A stretch of DNA of 64,000 nucleotides from Chrysemys picta bellii. Lineage: Eukaryota > Chordata > Testudines > Emydidae. The position numbers and the translations under genes were made by a program. Positions 55,637 through 64,000 of the stretch are shown in pieces. Below the pieces are notes generated by a model, which saw only the letters and a program-made list of their open reading frames with translations, made no database searches and was not told the DNA's origin. The DNA is taken from NCBI RefSeq assembly GCF_011386835.1, contig NC_088796.1, forward strand, positions 26,677,011 through 26,741,010, written 5' to 3'. Numbering within the stretch: the first letter of the stretch is position 1; every line of letters begins with the position of its first letter.

Positions 55637-56560
55637 CAACATGAGATATATTGGTTGTTTAGTCAATGAGCACTTCAAAGACCTTGGCTCGCAAAATGTG
55701 TGCAACAATTTGATGACCTATAATGGCTATTTAATTCATTGTGAATCTTCCAGATGATTTATGATGCATTTCTGGTGATGGATTGAAAGTTTTGCTTGAC
55801 GTTCTTATCCGTGGCACTTATGTGAAGATGTAACACAGCTTGGACCAGTCCTTTGCTGACAGTCATCTGTTCTAGATGAAATGATCCATAATCATAATGA
55901 CCTCTGAGAGGCAGCTGTTGATGTCTGCAAAACTCAAGTGTCTTGATAACGTGGACAAGACATTCCTGATTTGCTGAAACTGCCTTTTGTCGGACACTTG
56001 AAAGATTTTGAACGTTGGTATTCTCATCAATGAATACTTTAAGGAAGTCATCAACCTTCTGTATGGAGTTTTTATGATACTGAATATTCTTGTGGTGGCT
56101 GAAGACTTTACAGTTTGTAGAGGGATGCATAACAAGCTGCCTGAGCTTCTGCTCTTGTTTTGCAATGGTGGCAGGAGTAAACACCACACAGAATTTACAA
56201 AATATACCCAGTTATGTGGCACTGTACGCCATCCAGGGATATTGCAATAGCCATTTGCACTGAAAAGTGTTTCTCTTTGCCTGCAGGGCACAGGAAATTT
56301 GTAAGTGGATAGTGATATCCAGCACTCTGTATAATAATTTGGTCGCTATCACTGTAATTGACGACCACAAAATAAATCAATATCAATTTTTCATATATGG
56401 TTGTTGTTCTTTCATTATTTTTATGGGTGAAGAGTAGGGTTGATTTCCACTTGGCCCTTCACTTGATTCTGCTGTTTGTGGCACTGGAGATCTAGCCTGT
56501 TTCCGCGAAGACGCTGGCATTGGTGGAAGAAATGTCTGTTGCTTTCTTCATATTAGTTTT

Positions 56561-58339
56561 TGGCTTCTAAACTCAATTATTTAATTCCTTCTAGCCATGT
56601 GTTCTGTAAATGTGGAAACAACATTTTCATAGGTTCCAACATTTCTGTGTTTCCAAGATGTAGATAATTACCACATTTTGTCTGAAGTGTATGTGCATGG
56701 TTTTTATTGGTTGGAAAAGATGTTTGCTTCTCACTGCTTAATGTACATATAAATGAGAATGTACAAATGTGAATTTCTAGTAGCATCTATGGCCAAGGAG
56801 GGAGTTGGGACCCAGAGTCCCATCCCCCCCGCCCTTCATTGAGCCTCTGGAGGAAATACAGAAGCACAGGGCCTCTGTGTGGATGGATCTGCCTACAGCA
56901 GGTCTGTCCTTTGTACAGTGTCAGCTACCATAGATGCTGGAATTGGAACAGAGTCGAAGATTATATCCTAGACAAACACATTGTCAACCTGTTTATCATC
57001 ATTCTGATCTCCACTTTGAATCATGGGTCTATAGCTCTTGCATCTTTTAACTGAGAAACTTTCTTAATGCTCTCCTATGTGACCAAAATTAAACAGACTC
57101 CCAAGGAAAATAGTTCAATTACTATATTAAGCTAACATGCAGGGAGGGGTGGGAGGAAGCGCTCATTTTAATCCTTTTTCATTTATAGACATTCCACCCA
57201 CAATGAAACCTGGGTTTCACCAATGGAGTCCTCTGCGGCACATATGTAAGCAGTTAGAAAAGAATGCTGGACTTTATGTCTATCCTGAATAGCCAAGCAA
57301 CAGATCAGAATCTGCTTCTTACACTACTTCCTATAAAATTTTAACATGCAATTCCAAAATAAAGATAGTAAATGATGATATTCAAAGCTCTTTTATCTCC
57401 AAAGAATGAGGTATGCTACTATGGCTCAATATCCCTTGCTCCCTGCCAAATCAGAGGAACATTCGGCACACAAATAATTTTGAATGTACCTTTCCTCTCA
57501 AGCTACCTCTCCTCCAGTCATACTGAAAGCTCCATATCATGAGATCACCCCGAAATGCAGCATTTGGTGATGATACTGGAATTGGGCTGAAGGATTTCAA
57601 GCTAGTGACAATACTCCTTTGTATAGAGAGACATTTTGCAACATGTTTTATTATAATTTTATACCCCAAATTGTATAAAATACAATTAACCTTAGGATAA
57701 GGATGATCCTAAAAGCTAAAAGTAGGGTTCTAAGTTGAAGGACAGAAACCAGGTTCACTCAGTTTCCATTTCTTTTGTCCATGTTATTTCAAAGGTCCAA
57801 AGCTAGAGCTGGTTGAAAGTTTTCAAACAAAAATATTTGTAAGAAAGTGTCTTTTTTAAAATGAAACATTTCTTGAAAACATTTGATATTTCCAGTTTCC
57901 TGAAAATGTATTGCCTACTATTGATTGGATTTTTCATCATTTTTTTTAAATTACCAACTTCAATTGGTCATTTTAGTGAGGAAGATGTGAGTTTAAAAAT
58001 AGAAAATTAAGAACTAAAAATGTCTATTTTGAAATAATTTTTAAAGAAAATTCTGACTTTTTAAAAACCAAAACAAAAAACATCAGTTAAAAAAACCTTT
58101 TATGGATAATTTTGAAATGCAGAAATTGGTCTCTTAAAAAAAAAATCGGAACAAAACTACAATTTTCACTAACATATTTAAAAAAAAAACATTTTACAAA
58201 GTTTTGACCAGCTCTGTCAAAAAGTAAATTAATCTAGGGCTCGATCCATCTCCCTTTCAAATAAATAGATGACTCTTCCTTCACTTCAGTGGGAGCTGGA
58301 TCAGAATGCAGTCAAATATACTTTTCATAATATTTTGTA
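56561..58339. other. Unassigned AT-rich sequence
   Basis: No exon or repeat family is recognised. A-rich stretches lie around 57840-58200. Confidence 0.4.
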
Positions 58340-58347
58340 GTGGTGCA

Positions 58348-59180
58348 TAGGGTTACCATCCGTCCATATTTCCCTGGACATGTCTGGCTTTTGTGTCTTT
58401 AAATAGCCGTCCAGGAGGAATTGGTAATAAGGTTAAAAGGTCCGGTATTTTTCCCCCTCCCCTCCCTCCCTTCCTCCCTCCCATGCAGAGTGTGGCGCGG
58501 CTGATTTGGCGGCTGGGCCTGATTGAACCGCTCCCATTGGCCTCCAGCAGCCAAAGCCCCTCCCCTGCTCCCCCTGCGGCCTGCAGCCCAGTGTAACGAC
58601 ACAAACAGCCCCACCGGCAGTGTGTTTTGCCTACACATGGAGCCAGCATCTACACATGGAGCCGGCATGGGCATGGTAAGGGGAGTCCTGGGGGGCAGTC
58701 AGGGAGCCAGGGGGAGGGTTGGATGGGTCCCCGGCCTCCACCTGCCACACCCCCCAGGCGTGTCCCCCCACCCCGCGGGTCCTCCCCCACTGCCTCTCCC
58801 GTGCCTGCTTGTGCTGCCCACATTCCTACGCCCTCCCAGCAGCAACTGCTGTCTGCTGCCCCAGGGTCCTAGTGCCCCCCATCCACTAATGGCAAGGCAG
58901 GCTGCCCTTACCCTGCCCTTCTACCCTAGCCCTGAGCCTCTCCAACACCCCAAGCCCCTCATCCCCCTCAAACCTGCCACCCATGCAAGTGGATAAGGGT
59001 CGGGGCAGTCAGGGGACAGGTAGGGTTCTAGGGGGGCAGTTAGGATGGGGGGTTCTCAGGAGGGGGCAGTCAGGGGGTGGGAAATGGGAGGGAGTGCATG
59101 GGGGTGGGGCAAGGGCGGGGCTAGGGCGGGGCTCCCCCCCCAGTGTCCTCTTTTTTGATTGTGGAAATATGGTAACCCTA
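58348..59180. mobile_element. Non-autonomous hAT element with exact TSD
   Basis: The 833-bp element starts TAGGGTTACCATCCG and ends AATATGGTAACCCTA, flanked by the exact 8-bp duplication GTGGTGCA at 58340-58347 and 59181-59188. The interior is GC-rich with C/T and G runs and no transposase. Open frames there overlap on both strands and are compositional. It is similar in plan to 38529-39617. Confidence 0.95.
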
Positions 59181-59188
59181 GTGGTGCA

Positions 59189-59960
59189 AAGCAGCTAGAA
59201 ATTCTCTGTATCCAGCCCCTCTGGATTTCCCTTACATAAGAGAATCCCAGTGGCTCTGTGCCACCCTGTGTCCAACCCCTGATGTGGGGGATGTTTCCAG
59301 GGAAAAGGAGGTCTGGTTGGGGTGACCCAGTCATCCCCCAGCTGTTGGAATGGTGCCGGGGGCTGTGTATAGCTGGATCGGGTGTAAGAGTACTTTGATT
59401 GCTTTAATTTACACCAAACCAGCCTCGCGTCCCGGCAGTCCCCAGGATCAGGGGAATGCAAAGATTTGTATAAATCCACTTTTGCCCTTATACTCTTTGA
59501 GAATTCAGGCCACTGCCAATAACTTTAGCATGAGGAAGATCAGGCCAGGCATTCTCTGGAATGGAGCAAAAATGTTTAAACATCAAAAACTTTAGACCGA
59601 GAAACTGAAAGCAAAGGTGGGACTGTAGAATTTACATCTGTACATTCTGTACTGATAAGTGGAATTTTAAAGACTTCTGTGCATATTGACTTTAATGAGG
59701 GTTACCTGCTTCAAGTGCTTTGTGTCAGTGATGTGCTGGACAGGGCCCTCACTAAAATTCCAACACCAAATCAAAAAAGAGTTGGAAGTGATTTTCTTGC
59801 TTCTGAGAGAGTCCATACATGCTCTGTCAAATTTCTTCTGAAGAGCAAATTTTGCCTTTGAAATTCACCAGACTACAGCAAATAGGAGGTAGTTACTAAA
59901 TAGGTACCTGTTATGACCTGCCTAAAAATCTACAAGACACTCAAGCCCCTTACAAATTCT
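59189..59960. other. Unassigned sequence
   Basis: 59220-59460 may be an old non-coding repeat (TTTACACCAAACCAG). No exon is recognised. Confidence 0.35.
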
Positions 59961-59968
59961 ACACCAAC

Positions 59969-60811
59969 TTGGGCTGTCGATTAATCACAGTTAACTCAAG
60001 TGAAATTAATTGTGATTTTAAAAAATTAATCAGTTTTAATCTCACTGTTAAACAATAGAATACCAAGTGAAATGTATTAAATATTTTGGATGTTTTCTAC
60101 ATTTTCATACATATTGTATTCTGTGTTGTAATTGAAATCAAAATGTATATTTTTATTACAAATATTTGCACTGTAAAAATGATAAATGAAAGAAATCGTA
60201 TTTTTCAATTCACCTCAGACAAGTACTGTAATGCAATCTCTTTGTCATTAAAGTGCAACTTAAAAATGTAGATTTTTTTTGTTACATAACTGCACTCAGA
60301 AACAAAACAATGTAACACTTTAGAGCCTGAAAGTCCACTCAGTCATACTTCTTGTTCAGCCAATCGCTAAGACAAACACGTTTGTTTACATTTACAGGAG
60401 ATAATGCTACCCTCTTCTTATTTACAGTGTCACCAGAAAGTGAGAACAGGCATTTGCATGGCACTTTTGTAGCTGGCATTGCAAGGTATTTACGTGCCAG
60501 ATATGCTAAACATTTGTATGCCCCTTCATGCTTCGGCACCAGTCCAGAGGACATGCTTTCATGCTGATGATGCTCATTTAAAAATAATGCATTAATTAAA
60601 TTTGTGACTGAACTCCTTGGGGGAGAATTGTATGTCCCCCTGCTCTGTTTTACCCACATTCTGCCATATATTTCATGTTATAGCAGTCTCAGATGATGAC
60701 CCAGCATATGTTGTTCATTTTAAGAACACTTTCACTACAGATTTGGTATTCTAGTATGGTTTAACAGTGTGATTACTCGCAATTAATCTTTTAAATCTCT
60801 TGACAGGCATA
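59969..60811 (-). mobile_element. Internally deleted hAT element with exact TSD
   Basis: The 843-bp element is flanked by the exact 8-bp duplication ACACCAAC at 59961-59968 and 60812-60819. The ends are eroded inverted repeats (GGGCTGTCGATTAATC at the left; GATTACTCGCAATTAATC to GACAGGC at the right). It keeps the C-terminal part of a transposase on the minus strand (60339-60659) and has lost the rest. Confidence 0.85.
60339..60659 (-). pseudogene. hAT transposase C-terminal (dimerisation) domain fragment
   Basis: The 106-codon minus-strand frame holds LARKYLAMPATKVPCKCLFS, then SGDTVNKKRVALSPVNVNKR and VCLSDWLNKKYD. This is the hAT C-terminal dimerisation domain (the PATSVPSERLFS-type motif). 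It starts in mid-protein, since the upstream coding region is deleted inside this 843-bp copy. It would be unable to cut DNA alone, because the catalytic residues before the domain are gone. Confidence 0.85.
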
Positions 60812-61839
60812 ACACCAACCCAGTTTGAATGACACAAGCTGAACATTGTGCTATGCCTGTCTATAATAGTCACATAAATGTTTCCAGCAAGTACACGTAA
60901 TAGAATTTTGTTTGCCAGCTGGTTTTGCTTCTTCCCTTTGTAGTAGTTGCAAAAAAGCATTTTTATTTAACTGAAAAAACATCCAAATGGATTCCCTGAT
61001 CCCTCAGCCCTCCTCTGGCTGAGCTCCCACACAAGGTGTACATGTTACAAGGGAAGGAGGCCATTTTTGCTAGAGCCTTTTGTTAAAATATTGGCAGCAC
61101 ATCACTGCTTTGTGCATGTCTAATGTTTAGAAAGATGATATTTATGTCATATAATATATACTCAGAACCATTTTCCAATATAAGATATTTCAAAAGATAT
61201 TTAACAAATCACACATAAAAATGCAATTCAGCTTGATGTCGAAGTGTTTCCTGTTCATTTTATGTGAAGCTGCCTGGTTTATTTAGGGAATAATTAAATG
61301 AAAACTCACCCTTGTAACATCTGTTTGTACTGAGAGATATCTCAGGGATTAAGGCATTGCTGTCACTTTTGACCTATACAGGGACTCTGCTGCCACCCAC
61401 TGTGTGGGTTAAGGAGGAAAAGCTCAAATGTGAACTCTGCTGGGATGCTTTGTATGCCTCATCCATACAAATTTCAAATGAATCACCGTGACAAATAATA
61501 TGATTTACTCACTAGGCTAGACATGATTTATTCAATGGGCCAATTATTTGCCTAGTTTCCTTTTGTAAAATCCCCTTTAAATTTCTTTGAGTACAAAGAC
61601 GTTGTTGAAGTGAAACTCCACATTTTAAAAAGAAACAGGCAACTCCTCATTTTAAAAAGAAACAGTTTTAAAGCAGCTGAACTAATTTTTGGTAAAGATC
61701 TGGGCAGACAGAGGCCAGATTTATGCTAAATTTCAGCTTAGGCTCCTAAATCACTTTGAAACTTTTGAAACTTTTATATCTTATATTTCACTGTATTCAT
61801 TTTTCATTGCTGTATGGACAGTTGATGTATAACTACTGC
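60812..61839. other. Unassigned AT-rich sequence
   Basis: A direct repeat of TTTTAAAAAGAAACAG occurs at about 61623 and 61651. Nothing coding is recognised. Confidence 0.4.
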
Positions 61840-62150
61840 ACAGACCACAGTGAGAGATTATGCCATACATTATCAAAGAAACTGAGGAATCTCCTCATCA
61901 GCATCCTATACAGCAAACAGAAAAACATCAAGAAAGAGCTCTCCAACCTGGAGACTTTCATAAATAACCAACCCTCCACACAAATGGACTTTACTAAAAT
62001 AAGACAGGAGATCTATATTACACACTTCACCTCTCTACAAAGGAAAAAGGACAGTAAGCTGTCTAAAATCCTACCTGCCACATGGGGCCACAACAGGGGT
62101 ACCCCTAACTCACCCAGCAATATCATCAATTTATTTTTTGCTTTTATGAG
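61840..62150 (+). pseudogene. Retroelement fragment, possibly Penelope-like
   Basis: The open frame 61756-62298 (180 codons) has a charged stretch, SKQKNIKKELSNLETFINN and IRQEIYITHFTSLQRKKDSK, then NSPSNIINL. The last words recall the region before the reverse transcriptase of Penelope-like elements. No RT is present. This is a weak call from memory. Its unbroken length is unusual for this window. Confidence 0.3.
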
Positions 62151-62299
62151 AGTGGAACATGTTGCAATGTGTTACGTCACCGTCTCACAGAATTTTTGGA
62201 GGGCATGTTGCTACTGTCTGAGTTCCCTTACGTGTGGCACTCAATGGGTTAATAATAACAATATCAAGTACTATCATAACAAATGGCCAGAGAGGTGAC

Positions 62300-63430
62300 T
62301 GATTAATATTAGGTAACATACTGTCATGTTAAGTTAAATAACCATTGAAACTCTAGCATCTCATCTAATGTCTGGTTTTATTTGAGCTGAAAGGCTGCAG
62401 TTGAACCAATGAATAGTACTCAGGTCTTTGCTATTTAATCTTAATAGGCTGCATGATCTGTGCACAATTTTAATTTACCGGGAACATTTAATTTCTTCCA
62501 GAGAATTTCACTACTTATTTTTGGCTAAAAAACAAATAAACAAAAAGAAGATTGGAAATCTGGCCTTCAGTTTCATGGAGAGTTCACAAGAATGTTTTGT
62601 TTTATGTCTATATCCTATTGCTCTTTAAAAACAAAGTACCCTCTTTAGAAAGCTCTTTGCCATAAGGCCACCAGTTTTAAACATGCACCTCTCTATTACA
62701 TGCAAGACACCTGCCTCCCGAGAGCAGCCTTCTAGAGGAAGCACTGTGTTAGGCAGGGTGAAAGGACATACCAGAGTACAATGATCTATGTTCATTCTCA
62801 CTGGGAGATTCAATTGAGTATTTGTCCTTGAGTTCCAACAGAAGACAATACATTCTTCCCCACTTTTAAAAAAACAAAAACAAAAAACCCAGAAGTTTAA
62901 TTTCGTTAGGACAAAGAAAACCAGTACAACTACCTGTTTCTTGGGTACAGATGGAGCTGGGGTGTTTTTATTCAACTTAGTCAGGCTTCCAAATATAAAT
63001 TTATCCAGTGAATTTTGTTTTACAAAAAATCAAATGTAATTCAATTTAAAATCTCTGTGGACATTTAAAGAAATAGTCTGCAAAAGCCATATACAATGTG
63101 ACATGACTAACACAGTCCCTTTGTGATAATGGGACACTGAACCTTTACTGAACTCGAACTCAGTAGTGTTCCAATCCTGCTTGGACTTGTAAAACTGAAA
63201 GTCATTACCATCCCATAGTTGTTTGGTGACTAATATGAAATTAGTAGGTGATTTCAATCCAGTTCCCATAACCACCAAGTCATTTGGTATTAATTAAGAC
63301 CCTTGTTGGAGGGTCAGAGCAGAAGGGCAAAGGACTGAATAGGCCATGGAGACTAAAACATTTGTTCATTCACAAAGGTGGCTTCTCCAGACTGGGGTTT
63401 AAAGATATTTGTACAGTGGTGGTAGTCTTG
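62300..63430. other. Unassigned sequence
   Basis: Nothing recognised. Small frames lack homology. Confidence 0.4.
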
Positions 63431-63439
63431 CCCCTTCTC

Positions 63440-64000
63440 CTGTAATGCGGGTATATAGAGAACGGCAATATCCAGGGCTAAGGCCTTCCTCATGACATCT
63501 TCCATGAACAGTAAATTCACTTATATTCTTAGCTTAGTAGTTAGTAATTAAAGTTTACAGCACAGTACAGATTATTTCTCTCTCCCCATTTGGGGAGCGC
63601 CTCCCTGCTTCTGATACTATGCCCAGAGTCCTGGGATTCAGGAATTGCGTCTCCTGCCCTCAATCCTCCTCCATCAGTGATGAACACTGACGCTGGCCCT
63701 CCTGAGAGATATTCTTATTCCAGAGGAGGAGTCTACATCACCGTCCCAGGAGCCATCTCACCTCCAACCATCTGGCAGGAGTGCCCTGGTCACCACAGCA
63801 GGCACCACAGCTACTGATGGAGCAGTTCTCAGACTTGAATGAATCAGAGGAGATGATAGCTCTGGTGTCTCAAGATTGACTCTGTGTTCCCAGGGGATTT
63901 ATACTCTGGCCCCCAGGAGGAAACACCAGAGACAATTCTATAGACCAAGGCCACCCCCTCTTCTTGTACCTTTATTACCAGTGCACAGCTGAGCCTCTGC
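63440..64000 (+). pseudogene. DIRS gag N-terminal remnant, running off the window
   Basis: The frame with MPRVLGFRNCVSCPQSSSIS then DEH (about 63619-63690) matches the Cys-containing N-terminus I recall for reptile DIRS gag. It continues, with stops, to MEQFSDLNESEEMIALVSQD near 63820-63880. This is a second DIRS copy, in the same direction as the one at 3564. Its downstream part lies outside the window. Confidence 0.55.

Larger units (their letters stand above)
53290..56560 (-). pseudogene. hAT transposase of ZMYM/DUF4371 type, decayed and interrupted
   Basis: On the minus strand the order is: a Pro/Ser-rich start near 56450-56550; a TTF-type zinc-finger-like region (VYFVNSVWCLL and FCKFCVVF-like pieces near 56160-56240); the DUF4371-like stretch HHKNSIQKVDDFLKVF and TLEFCRHQQLPLRGHYDYGS (about 55860-56110); then ITISDLVSVTHQEL and NLEFLSGQGYDEAS (about 55145-55245), the RNase H-like core; and weak C-terminal sequence near 53317-53517. 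Several stops and shifts occur. A repeat (55541-55636) and an LTR (53533-54646) are inserted. Such proteins are hAT transposases from which ZMYM-type host genes derive. Confidence 0.7.

Noticed and set aside
58353..58996. Frames up to 157 codons on both strands
   Set aside because: They lie inside a non-autonomous hAT with exact TSD; low-complexity Pro-rich translation.

Overview
The window looks like non-coding nuclear DNA (intergenic or intronic) from a non-avian reptile, most likely a turtle. The basis is the mix of interspersed repeats: CR1 LINEs, MIR-type SINEs, DIRS-type tyrosine-recombinase retrotransposons, Ty3/gypsy and ERV-type LTR elements, many hAT-type elements with 8-bp target-site duplications (TSDs), and short palindromic MITEs. 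The species call rests on remembered repeat content, not on a search. I found no host gene that I can name. Nearly every long reading frame belongs to a transposable element, usually a broken one.

Layout. 1-3.5 kb: SINE-like and hAT-type repeats and a TG microsatellite. 3.56-12.26 kb: a decayed DIRS element on the + strand (gag, RT, RNase H, tyrosine recombinase). It is split by a palindromic MITE, by about 1.4 kb of unidentified sequence, and near its 3' end by a 2,383-bp DNA transposon at 9858-12240. That transposon has CACTG termini, a TTA target duplication and a 560-codon transposase-like frame interrupted by one TGA. It is the most interesting object in the window. 12.3-24.4 kb: mostly unassigned sequence with CR1, MITE and hairpin repeats. 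24.5-31.2 kb: an RTE-like LINE, a CR1 with RT, two MIR-type SINEs and a sushi-like gypsy gag/protease remnant. 32.4-33.6 kb: a tRNA-like SINE piece and an unexplained 77-bp direct repeat. 35.4-39.8 kb: a minus-strand gypsy element invaded by a CR1, a GC-rich hAT-type element and a TAGAGCCCTGC-ended element. 39.8-43.7 kb: two related LTRs in opposite orientation, with MITEs. 43.7-46.9 kb: an L2/L3-like LINE split by a 1.7-kb element with hAT-like ends. 53.3-56.6 kb: a decayed hAT transposase of ZMYM/DUF4371 type on the minus strand, split by a 1.1-kb LTR. 58.3-60.8 kb: two hAT-type elements with exact 8-bp TSDs, one keeping the transposase C-terminus. 63.4-64 kb: the start of a second DIRS gag.

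The genes do not form a pathway. The informative structure is the nesting order, which gives relative ages: DIRS before the CACTG element, gypsy before its three insertions, the L2/L3-like LINE before its hAT-like insertion, and the ZMYM-like hAT before its LTR.
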